Shown in pieces: positions 25,689 to 32,183 of a stretch of 37,637 nt of DNA. The stretch is taken from positions 1 to 37,637 of IMG/VR virus record IMGVR_UViG_3300033388_004806; one strand, written 5' to 3'. The notes beneath the pieces were generated by a model. That model had not been told where the DNA came from. It did not search any database and saw nothing but the letters and a program-made list of their open reading frames with translations. Position 1 is the stretch's first letter. The number at the start of each line of letters is the position of its first letter. The translations under genes and the position numbers were made by a program. The DNA is from a virus.

Positions 25689-25996
25689 TATACCTCGTGC
25701 TCCCACCCTATTCCATCTGTGATAGGGTTCAGTATCTCGATGATTCTATCAGATATAGTGTCACCTACATAAGCGACTGGATCTGTATCAGCTACCTGAT
25801 GAGGAGGGCCTCCAGATGCAAAGACTTTATCCAACGTATTTTTCACCTCAGCTGCAGACACGCCCTGGGCTAACAGTTGTACGCTAGTTCGACTTGCCGT
25901 TTCGTTCAGTTGAATCAGCTGGGTTACTAACTGCTGCACCTGCCGAAGCTTAGCTCTCCTAATAGCCAATGTTTGTGTAGTGGTTGTAAATGCCAT
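25688..25996 (-). CDS. Small helical protein upstream of TerL
   Basis: This 102-residue protein has GGGAGG before its ATG and overlaps the TerL start. The N-terminal 65 residues are helical and Gln/Leu-rich (LRQVQQLVTQLIQLNE) and could form a coiled coil. The C-terminus (SDRIIEILNPITDGIGWEHEV) is amphipathic. In many phages this place is taken by the small terminase, but there is no DNA-binding helix-turn-helix here, and a better candidate lies at 35357-35881. It heads a module right after a 23-bp palindrome. Function unknown; a packaging accessory or head protein is plausible. Confidence 0.65.
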   Translation of the reverse strand: MAFTTTTQTLAIRRAKLRQVQQLVTQLIQLNETASRTSVQLLAQGVSAAEVKNTLDKVFASGGPPHQVADTDPVAYVGDTISDRIIEILNPITDGIGWEHEV

Positions 25997-26017
25997 TACT
26001 CTTTCCTCCCAATATGC

Positions 26018-26040
26018 CTGTATAACAAAATGTTACGCAG
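26018..26040 (+). repeat. 23-bp interrupted palindrome, copy 4
   Basis: Left arm CTGTATAACA, centre AAA, right arm TGTTACGCAG. It lies between the stop of the propeller-like gene (26046) and the ATG at 25996, 21 nt from that start, so it precedes the terminase-portal-scaffold module. Confidence 0.9.
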
Positions 26041-26045
26041 TTTGA

Positions 26046-27398
26046 TTAAAATACCCATTGGGCAGTTCTTTCCTGCCCTTCTTTACTATTTCTAATAACT
26101 ATTCTAGAACCACCTGGTTCAGTAGCTCCTATCTCAAATATCTGAATCTCACCCTTATCTCCATTTGCATCATCCTGGTGCATTACCACTAAATCTCCTG
26201 AGAGCTCTATTGCCCTACATCCTTTTACAGCAGTATCACTGTTACCTACAGCAGTGTATACAACTGCTGGAGTAAAATCGCTCACAAAAGCCTGCAACTT
26301 ATCACTAGTATCGGTGTACGCTCCTAATATCTTTTCTCCAGACACGCAGGCAAGACCAGTTCGAGCTCCCCTATCTGTCAACTCACTTATATCAACAGCG
26401 TCTCCTAATGAGGGGGTGCTTCCAGAAAGAGTCAACAACTGAAGTACTAAAGTGTCAGTAATCGTATTCCAGTGGAGAGTCGATATCTTCCCTGTATCAT
26501 AAAGGCTAAGAGCTGTAAAATAGAAATATTGCTCAGATGCCTTTGCTGCTATGGTTACATCGCCCCCTAAACTTAAAACATTAGTTCCAGCATTCCAATC
26601 AACTATTCTCCCCATATAGTGCTCAGCTATATAATAAGTGCAAAAAGCTTGGTCAGTAGCAGTCTTTATGCCAACAGGCGAGAAAGTATAAGCGCCTCCA
26701 CCTGCCCACGCACCATTCATTGTTAGATAACTTCCGACCTTAGCTAGATTATCTCCTCCCCCGCTTACTCTAAGGGCCTGTGCTTTTAAAGTGGTATTTG
26801 CTCCATACCCCTTGAAGTATATGGCATCTGTATCATTCACACCACAGATGCTATCAGCCCAATTACTTAACCCCTCAAGGGTAACCTCAGCTGTAGTATT
26901 TACAGTTACATCTGTCCCACTAACATCTGCTACATAACCCCATGTATAAGAACCCGAGGAATACATGAGAATAACCTGACTTGATGTTAGCACTCCTATA
27001 TCACAGTTATGAGCATTGGTTAAGCCTCTATCCATAGGGTCAGCACTCACAGGACTCCCCATAGTAAAAGTAGTTCCATCCCACTCAAAAGCGGCAACCT
27101 TAGGATAATTACTATCTCCACCATCAGTAAAAAGAACAATCCCATGGGTGGAATCCAGGGGCTTTAAGGCAAACTTGCGGTCTTGACTATCTGCAATGGT
27201 CATAACGCTAGTGCCGTTAATATTGTTCTGGTCGCCTGCACTAAAAGCAGAATAGGACGATGTAAAAGGAACGCTCTTATCCTTAATGATAACCTTGTGA
27301 GAGGATGATACAGCATCACTAATTACCACTCTATCACTCGTCTCTCGATGGCCTCTCCTAAACTTCACATCATTAAGTATACTACGTCTCAAATTCAT
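26046..27398 (-). CDS. Beta-propeller-like structural or adhesin protein
   Basis: This 450-residue protein is coupled to the upstream gene by ATGA. About seven sequential units of 45-60 residues share a pattern of a V/I-rich strand, a short polar turn, an aromatic strand and a G-S/D turn. Examples are IGVLTSSQVILMYSSGSYTW, YFTALSLYDTGKISTLHW, TGLACVSGEKILGAYTD and CRAIELSGDLVVMHQDD. This is the pattern of a beta-propeller. No catalytic residues can be assigned. Its neighbours are fibre-type and lysis-type genes, so a receptor-binding or tail-appendage role is likely. The N-terminus has a short basic segment (MNLRRSILNDVKFRRGHR) that may be an attachment peptide. Confidence 0.6.
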   Translation of the reverse strand: MNLRRSILNDVKFRRGHRETSDRVVISDAVSSSHKVIIKDKSVPFTSSYSAFSAGDQNNINGTSVMTIADSQDRKFALKPLDSTHGIVLFTDGGDSNYPKVAAFEWDGTTFTMGSPVSADPMDRGLTNAHNCDIGVLTSSQVILMYSSGSYTWGYVADVSGTDVTVNTTAEVTLEGLSNWADSICGVNDTDAIYFKGYGANTTLKAQALRVSGGGDNLAKVGSYLTMNGAWAGGGAYTFSPVGIKTATDQAFCTYYIAEHYMGRIVDWNAGTNVLSLGGDVTIAAKASEQYFYFTALSLYDTGKISTLHWNTITDTLVLQLLTLSGSTPSLGDAVDISELTDRGARTGLACVSGEKILGAYTDTSDKLQAFVSDFTPAVVYTAVGNSDTAVKGCRAIELSGDLVVMHQDDANGDKGEIQIFEIGATEPGGSRIVIRNSKEGQERTAQWVF

Positions 27399-27769
27399 TC
27401 CGTTACCGTCCTAGACGCCTCCCTACTTAGTGTCACACTTCCCTCAACTAACCTGTAAACAGTTGGGGTATTAAAAGCCTCAATGTCATAAACGGCTCGA
27501 TGAAAGTCCAAAGCGGCAGTGTTGGTTGCCGTCATAGTTACCACGAGCACTCCAACATTGGCATCTGTTAAGTCCATAACCAAGGTTGGAGTCTCTCCTT
27601 CGGAAGAAGCAATAGCTGTGCCTGCTTCTTTAGTCGCACGTATGTCCATCCTGACATCAGTGTAAGAGGAGAAGTCCACAACAGCCCCATTAGCATCCCT
27701 CCATTCAAAGGTCATACTAAAGGTTGCACCTTCTTCTATAACTATAGGGTACCAGGCCGCCCGGTTCAT
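27395..27769 (-). CDS. Small immunoglobulin-like structural protein
   Basis: This 124-residue protein has an AAGGG ribosome binding site. A single beta-sandwich is suggested by the run GATFSMTFEWRDANGAVVDF, SSYTDVRMDIRATKEAG and VLVVTMTATNTAALDF. The closing HRAVYDIEAFNTPTVYRLVEG resembles a module seen in phage tail and baseplate proteins, where a charge-rich loop follows the 'W-x-D-x-x-G' turn. It ends coupled to the propeller-like gene, so the two may form one appendage. No membrane or enzymatic motif. Confidence 0.6.
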   Translation of the reverse strand: MNRAAWYPIVIEEGATFSMTFEWRDANGAVVDFSSYTDVRMDIRATKEAGTAIASSEGETPTLVMDLTDANVGVLVVTMTATNTAALDFHRAVYDIEAFNTPTVYRLVEGSVTLSREASRTVTE

Positions 27770-27772
27770 ACA

Positions 27773-27994
27773 TTAAGCCCTTCTGGTTATAGTTCTGGTT
27801 CTAGCCTTAGGTGCGTGATATATACCCCTCACCCTTTGAGTGTTTGAGCCCTGTCTAGCTCTTGAGGATACAGCCCTAGTTCTCCTCTTGGAACCTTTTC
27901 TTTTTGCCTTAAGTCTATTAGCCCAAGTAGTGTTTGCACCCTCTCCTTTTCTAGACCTTCTTCTCGACAATCTACTAGGTCTCGATCTAGCCAT
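27773..27994 (-). CDS. Small protamine-like basic protein
   Basis: This 73-residue protein contains 20 Arg and 6 Lys, about 36 percent basic, with only one acidic residue (in KGEGANTT). GGGAGG precedes ATG 27994. The composition (clusters such as SRRRSRKG and KRKGSKRRTR) resembles protamines and other DNA-condensing peptides. It could bind phage DNA or be cationic and membrane-active; its neighbours on one side are two membrane-protein genes. The DNA-binding and membrane-active alternatives cannot be separated from sequence. Confidence 0.65.
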   Translation of the reverse strand: MARSRPSRLSRRRSRKGEGANTTWANRLKAKRKGSKRRTRAVSSRARQGSNTQRVRGIYHAPKARTRTITRRA

Positions 27995-27996
27995 GA

Positions 27997-28206
27997 TTAG
28001 TTCCTCCCAATCAAAGTTTTAACATCATCTCTTATTATCTTAATATCATCTTGAATAGCCTTTATATTAGCCTCTACACCAGAATGTGCTGAGCATACAT
28101 CGGAGTCTCTACAACCGTTCCTTTGAGAAGAATATCGACTGTCTATAATTTTAAAGGCCAAGACGCAAACGCCTGCAAGGGCTATTCCATCTCCGGGGCT
28201 CAGCAT
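27997..28206 (-). CDS. Single-membrane-helix small protein, lysis-type candidate
   Basis: This 69-residue protein has an N-terminal hydrophobic stretch (GDGIALAGVCVLAFKII, about 5-21), then a Cys-containing polar linker and a C-terminal coiled coil (VEANIKAIQDDIKIIRDDVK). A membrane anchor followed by a coiled coil is the layout of i-spanins and of some holin-associated proteins. It lies between a candidate holin and the basic protein. No lipobox or o-spanin gene is visible, so the lysis assignment is tentative. Confidence 0.55.
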   Translation of the reverse strand: MLSPGDGIALAGVCVLAFKIIDSRYSSQRNGCRDSDVCSAHSGVEANIKAIQDDIKIIRDDVKTLIGRN

Positions 28207-28209
28207 AGT

Positions 28210-28395
28210 TTAGTCCTCATTCTCTTTCCCCGCACGGTCGGCGATTCCATAGATGCCACCAACGGTTGCTACCTTAAGAAGGATAGCTGCATAAGGAGCA
28301 GTAACAGGGAACAATACCATTACTTGAGACACTATGCCGGTTAAAATTGCCCAGTTCGTCTTCTTCTGCCACCATTTACGTTTCTTGCGTGCCAT
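28210..28395 (-). CDS. Candidate holin
   Basis: This 61-residue protein has AAGGAG before its ATG. A basic head (MARKKRKWWQKKTN) precedes two hydrophobic stretches, about 16-31 (AILTGIVSQVMVLFPV) and 33-51 (APYAAILLKVATVGGIYGI), and a short charged tail (DRAGKENED). Two closely spaced transmembrane helices with charged ends and this size are typical of class II holins. The adjacent single-helix gene supports a lysis cassette. No endolysin was recognised in the window, which weakens the assignment. Confidence 0.6.
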   Translation of the reverse strand: MARKKRKWWQKKTNWAILTGIVSQVMVLFPVTAPYAAILLKVATVGGIYGIADRAGKENED

Positions 28396-28407
28396 TGTTA
28401 GATCTCC

Positions 28408-29070
28408 TTATCGAACTATATAATGCACGTTTATAGAGCCCTCAGCAAACAGTGTATCATCCTTACCTATCTCCATAGCGGCACCACCATTTTCCATCGC
28501 TACATAGCTAACCTCGTTGAGTGCAGAGTCATCAGTATCAGCAACAACTCCATTCTTGTAAAGTTTAAAACCGCTACTTGCTTCGTTGCCAGAGTAGGAA
28601 GCACCTACACATATCCAGTTGCCTTGATCATCTGTAAGCGCTGCTGTTTTCCTGCCGATATAACAGTCCGCTATAGACTCATCGAATGCTTGGATATTTA
28701 GCTTATCGTCAGAGTCAACAAGAAGTCTCCATTCACCGCTGGTATTATATACACCTTTCTTGATGATAGGAAACTCAGTTGCGTCCACCATGTTTATCCA
28801 AGCGACAATGCTGAAAGGTATATCGCTACCCGCAGAGCCAAAGCCAAAGCTGAGAATGTTATTATCAGGAATAGAGATATAGTCAGTTGTGCCATTTAGC
28901 AAAGGAACGTAGATAGTATCGTTCACAAGCGTCCAATCGCCTGCTGCAAGACCTCCCTCGAAAGAACCATTAAGGCCGTTTCGACTACTGTCGGTAAGGA
29001 CAGCTGGGATAGTTGCTGGTGCATTGCGACCATACTGTATAGGCTCAAATATTTTGTTTGTACTTTTCAT
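28408..29070 (-). CDS. LamG-like (concanavalin fold) fibre protein
   Basis: This 220-residue protein has GGAG before its ATG. It contains the laminin-G-like pattern LTDSSRNGLNGSF, DYISIPDNNILSFGF, FSIVAWINMVDATEFPI, then WICVGASYSG and FKLYKNGVVADTDD, with strands typical of a jelly-roll. Compared with the next gene it lacks the usual LamG end (xGxI-x-V-x-I-Y), and stops at GSINVHYIVR, so it is shortened or uses a different closing strand. Such modules bind carbohydrates and are common on phage tails. Probable receptor-binding component. Confidence 0.65.
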   Translation of the reverse strand: MKSTNKIFEPIQYGRNAPATIPAVLTDSSRNGLNGSFEGGLAAGDWTLVNDTIYVPLLNGTTDYISIPDNNILSFGFGSAGSDIPFSIVAWINMVDATEFPIIKKGVYNTSGEWRLLVDSDDKLNIQAFDESIADCYIGRKTAALTDDQGNWICVGASYSGNEASSGFKLYKNGVVADTDDSALNEVSYVAMENGGAAMEIGKDDTLFAEGSINVHYIVR

Positions 29071-29073
29071 ATT

Positions 29074-29718
29074 TCATACTCCATAAGATTCATAAAGTTT
29101 GGCTACCTGACCAGCGGACATGACGTAGCTGTAAATTCGCACTTTTGCTATTTTGCCATCGAAAAACCTACTCAGAAAACTTAGTGCGCCGATAAAAACA
29201 TTTGATTCTCCTGCTACAGGTATGCCAGAATCCTGATTTGCAGCTCCTGAAAGAACGCCATTTAAGTATATGTTTGCAATACCATTAATATCACGGGTTA
29301 TACAAGTATGATACCAAGTATTAAACACAATAGCGCCCTCAGCAGGGTATGCACCTCTGCTACCATCACTTGTAAATTTTATTCCGTATTCTTCATAAAC
29401 GTGGAAAATTAAACGCCTATTATTAATAACTCGACCAGAACCGCTTTCACCCCATCCAGTTAGATAAATCCACACATCAATCGTCAGCGGCCCTATCCCT
29501 ATCATATCAGTGCCAGTATCAATCCCACTAGTCGTACCATTAAACAAGGCTGCACCATTGCTTTCACCGTGAATACCTGTTGTTAAGCTGACATCAGTAC
29601 AAACCCCATCATTACCAAATCTACTAATATCCTTTGCAGTTGGCAAAGCAATGTGATTCCCATCAAGAGGCCAATGGCCTATAATCCCCGTACTCTTTGT
29701 AGTCATCCCACCAATCAT
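29074..29718 (-). CDS. LamG-like (concanavalin fold) fibre protein
   Basis: This 214-residue protein starts at ATG 29718, coupled to the upstream gene (ATGA) with GGAA as weak Shine-Dalgarno. The full LamG_3 order is visible: IIGHWPLDGNHIALPTAKD, then SRFGNDG, AALFNGTTSGIDTG, PLTIDVWIYLTGW, WYHTCITRDINGIANIYLNG and the closing FDGKIAKVRIYSYVMSAGQV. It is a complete carbohydrate-binding-type jelly-roll. It may share a trimer or tail tip with the neighbouring fibre proteins. No hydrolase signature seen. Confidence 0.75.
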   Translation of the reverse strand: MIGGMTTKSTGIIGHWPLDGNHIALPTAKDISRFGNDGVCTDVSLTTGIHGESNGAALFNGTTSGIDTGTDMIGIGPLTIDVWIYLTGWGESGSGRVINNRRLIFHVYEEYGIKFTSDGSRGAYPAEGAIVFNTWYHTCITRDINGIANIYLNGVLSGAANQDSGIPVAGESNVFIGALSFLSRFFDGKIAKVRIYSYVMSAGQVAKLYESYGV

Positions 29719-29939
29719 TCTTTAGGTTCCTTTACAACTTTAACAGCCTCATACTCATCAATTTGAGGTTTAAGAACCTCACTATACAGTTTCATCTCCT
29801 CTACGCAACCATTTCTTTGCTTTGTCAGCCTTACAACATGGGCACCCAAACTTGCAATGTCCTTGTTAATAGATCTCATTCTACTTGCCAAGGCAGACCT
29901 AGATTTCACAATCTGTTGATATGCAGCGTCTTCTAACAT
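29715..29939 (-). CDS. Short coiled-coil protein
   Basis: This 74-residue, fully helical protein has heptad-like spacing of L, I and V (SRMRSINKDIASLGAHVV, then LYSEVLKPQIDEYEAVKV). AAGGAG precedes ATG 29939. It is sandwiched between fibre-domain genes and overlaps the LamG gene. Likely a connector or oligomerisation peptide for the fibre; no family recognised. Confidence 0.6.
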   Translation of the reverse strand: MLEDAAYQQIVKSRSALASRMRSINKDIASLGAHVVRLTKQRNGCVEEMKLYSEVLKPQIDEYEAVKVVKEPKE

Positions 29940-29953
29940 CTTAATTCTCCTTA

Positions 29954-30388
29954 TTAAACAAGAAAATATCTAAAGTGAACTTCTATACTTTCATTACCAG
30001 CTGCGCTACACATACATCTATAAAAGAGTTGTTGTCCTGATATTGTATGCTTAGCTCTTATTCTTGGAGACTGAGCAGTGGGCAATTTGTTTGTCTCTGA
30101 CTGTACTCTAAAATGAGAAAGAACAGTATGAGATGCTCCATACGAAATCTCCACCATAAACCTTTTACCCGCAACGGAGGCCAACTCAACAAGCATTGCG
30201 GTTATATGACCATCGGACGTAAATAGATCATCAAAGAAATTACCTCCGGGAGCATCAACTATCCTAGTATAATCACTATAAACATTCGCACCTGCAGCTG
30301 TTAACGTACAAGTATCAGCCGTTGAGGCTGGAAATATATAAGTATCATGGTGCTCAACGTGATGTTGTACTCTTTCGTAGAATGGCAT
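29954..30388 (-). CDS. Small beta-rich fibre-cassette protein
   Basis: The open frame reaches 30442 but I place the start at ATG 30388, 1 nt after the upstream stop, with GGACGGA as Shine-Dalgarno. This gives 144 residues beginning MPFYERVQHHVEHHDTYIF. The chain is a beta-sandwich-like unit (TCTLTAAGANVYSDYTRI, VEISYGASHTVLSHFRV, QQLFYRCMCSAAGNESIEV). The His-rich N-terminus (HHVEHH) might hold a metal, as in some trimeric phage needle and fibre tips, but this is speculative. Function unknown. Confidence 0.6.
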   Translation of the reverse strand: MPFYERVQHHVEHHDTYIFPASTADTCTLTAAGANVYSDYTRIVDAPGGNFFDDLFTSDGHITAMLVELASVAGKRFMVEISYGASHTVLSHFRVQSETNKLPTAQSPRIRAKHTISGQQLFYRCMCSAAGNESIEVHFRYFLV

Positions 30389-30389
30389 C

Positions 30390-31079
30390 TTATTCCGTCC
30401 ATACCTTAACAGGCAATACATGCATATCAGTCGCCACACCATTAGTATTCTTAACAGCTGCTACAACGTAGAAGTTCTTGACGGGAACTCTTGTTGTATG
30501 GGTAACTCTAAGAACATCATCAATATAGAACCTTACATCTGTATCACTGACTACTATCTTAACCTTATAATCAGTATCATCAGTGTCAAGCCAAGCAGGA
30601 GTATGCAAGTCAGTCGTTTCCACTCCTACTTCATCACTGGTAACTGCATCTACGGTATCATTATCGCCATGAATACAGGCGTTCATACTTGCTAACAGAT
30701 CAGCATCACTTGCCTCAGCCGAAGCTCCTGCTTCAAATAAGCCAATAGCCCATTCACCTGTTAAGTCTACAATCCTAAAGGTAGTCTCAAATACAACATA
30801 AGTACAGATGGTTGGATCATAGACATAATTACCAGTCGAAGTCATATAGGTATCGTCTGTCGCTCCAACATCAGCAACGAGACGACAATACTTGGTAGAC
30901 TGTTCACTCCACTCAACCGTAACCGCACCTGCACCATCTTCTGTAACTGCCCATTTATTAGCATTAGGAGCAGCTCCATCAACAACATCGCCAAAGTAGT
31001 CAATCAACGGTGGCTGCCCTACATCGACAGTAGTACCAACCTGTGTATCTGTTTCAACTCCATTTATATAAATAGCCAT
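30390..31079 (-). CDS. Concanavalin-like fibre protein
   Basis: This 229-residue protein has AGGAGG before its ATG. After a short N-terminal strand region (MAIYINGVETDTQVGTTVD), residues about 25-225 form a jelly-roll. The pattern is NKWAVTEDGAGAVTVEW, YVVFETTFRIVDLTGEWAIG, then DYKVKIVVSDTDVRFYIDD and a closing FYVVAAVKNTNG. The V-x-F-Y-I-D-D turn is typical of concanavalin-like modules. It resembles a segment of the 852-residue gene upstream (around IFADFFVITEDVTCTWGTTDG), so the cassette may have grown by domain duplication. Confidence 0.65.
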   Translation of the reverse strand: MAIYINGVETDTQVGTTVDVGQPPLIDYFGDVVDGAAPNANKWAVTEDGAGAVTVEWSEQSTKYCRLVADVGATDDTYMTSTGNYVYDPTICTYVVFETTFRIVDLTGEWAIGLFEAGASAEASDADLLASMNACIHGDNDTVDAVTSDEVGVETTDLHTPAWLDTDDTDYKVKIVVSDTDVRFYIDDVLRVTHTTRVPVKNFYVVAAVKNTNGVATDMHVLPVKVWTE

Positions 31080-31090
31080 ATTTCCTCCTA

Positions 31091-32140
31091 TTAAGGCGCT
31101 AATGTGCCGGTTCCAGCACCTAGTGGTTTATACACGACAGCAATATCAGGGGCACAGTTTTCATCTGCTGCACCTCCATAGATAGTCAACTGTATTTTTG
31201 TGCCTAATTTGATATAAAGTCCAGCATGACCACCATCCCAACCAAGTGTAGCTTCTGATGTTAGGTTAGCCTTTACACCATCGGCCTGGGATATAATTGT
31301 AGCAGGTGTAACATCATCGGTCTGGATGCTAATACCTGTAAAGTTCACATCATCACTTAGATCTACAGTGGCATTTCTCATGGTAAGGCCCAAGAGAATT
31401 ACATCTGCTGTAGTTCCCGTAAATAGGTCCTTAGCTCCAGCAGCTGCGTTAAGCTCTTCAGTCGTACTTGCAACCAAAGTGGCATTAATAAGAGCAGTAC
31501 CGATGGCCTCTTGTGAGTCAGTCGTACGGTCGAAGTCAGAAACGTCAGATACCGATGACAGATGACCTAAAACAGCATCATCATCCATTACAGTATCAAG
31601 CGCAGCCCCCATAGCTGTATTGATTAAATGGTTAAGATCATCAGCATCAATTACGGCAGTCATATTAGTCTGCTGATTGGCATTGGTTATAAGAGCAGCA
31701 ATAGCTTCAAGTGACATAGTGGTATCATCATAAGCACTTACATCGCCATCTTGAGCCATGAGGCGAGCAAGCCAACTATCATCAGCTATCCTCGCACCTG
31801 TTGCATCGGCGTGGGAAGCTAAAAGGGCTACAGTCTCATGCACTACCATAATTAAATCATGGGCTTCAACATTAGCTGTAAAGGCAGCAGTTGTAAACAC
31901 CCCAGTGTCGCTAACATAGTCGGTGATTTGCCTACACTCACCTTCAGGCGCATCACCTACATCGTTATAGTCTTTAAGTATTATCATATAAAACTTAGTA
32001 TTAAAGAAGTCATTACTAAAGCCTCTAAGATCCCTGACATGAATAGCAGTAGTACTACCTGCCATATCATCGTCGCAGCTACCCATAAAGACAAGACCTC
32101 GACTAGTTACTGAAGCCATTACATTAGGTCCGTATAGCAT
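31091..32140 (-). CDS. Fibre protein with repeated beta domain
   Basis: I use ATG 32140, because GGAGG lies properly before it. The upstream ATG at 32152 would make that Shine-Dalgarno coding. The product has 349 residues. Residues about 10-105 carry a beta module (FFNTKFYMIILKDYNDVG, then ITDYVSDTGVFTTAAF, then DLIMVVHE) that recurs in the 852-residue gene. The middle is helical and Asp/Ala-rich (SLEAIAALITNANQQTN). The C-terminal third is beta-rich (FTGISIQTDDVTPAT, LTIYGGAAD). A 23-bp palindrome precedes it. Likely a tail-fibre subunit. Confidence 0.65.
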   Translation of the reverse strand: MLYGPNVMASVTSRGLVFMGSCDDDMAGSTTAIHVRDLRGFSNDFFNTKFYMIILKDYNDVGDAPEGECRQITDYVSDTGVFTTAAFTANVEAHDLIMVVHETVALLASHADATGARIADDSWLARLMAQDGDVSAYDDTTMSLEAIAALITNANQQTNMTAVIDADDLNHLINTAMGAALDTVMDDDAVLGHLSSVSDVSDFDRTTDSQEAIGTALINATLVASTTEELNAAAGAKDLFTGTTADVILLGLTMRNATVDLSDDVNFTGISIQTDDVTPATIISQADGVKANLTSEATLGWDGGHAGLYIKLGTKIQLTIYGGAADENCAPDIAVVYKPLGAGTGTLAP

Positions 32141-32155
32141 TATATCCTCCATATC

Positions 32156-32178
32156 CTGCGTAACATTTTGTTACACAG
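32156..32178 (+). repeat. 23-bp interrupted palindrome, copy 5
   Basis: Left arm CTGCGTAACA, centre TTT, right arm TGTTACACAG. It lies between the stop of the 852-residue gene (32184) and the ATG at 32140, 15 nt before that start. Confidence 0.9.
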
Positions 32179-32183
32179 TATGA

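Noticed and set aside
9077-32178. Palindromes as intrinsic terminators
   Set aside because: The stems are AT-rich, outer pairs are often mismatched, and no T-run of adequate length follows in the direction of transcription.
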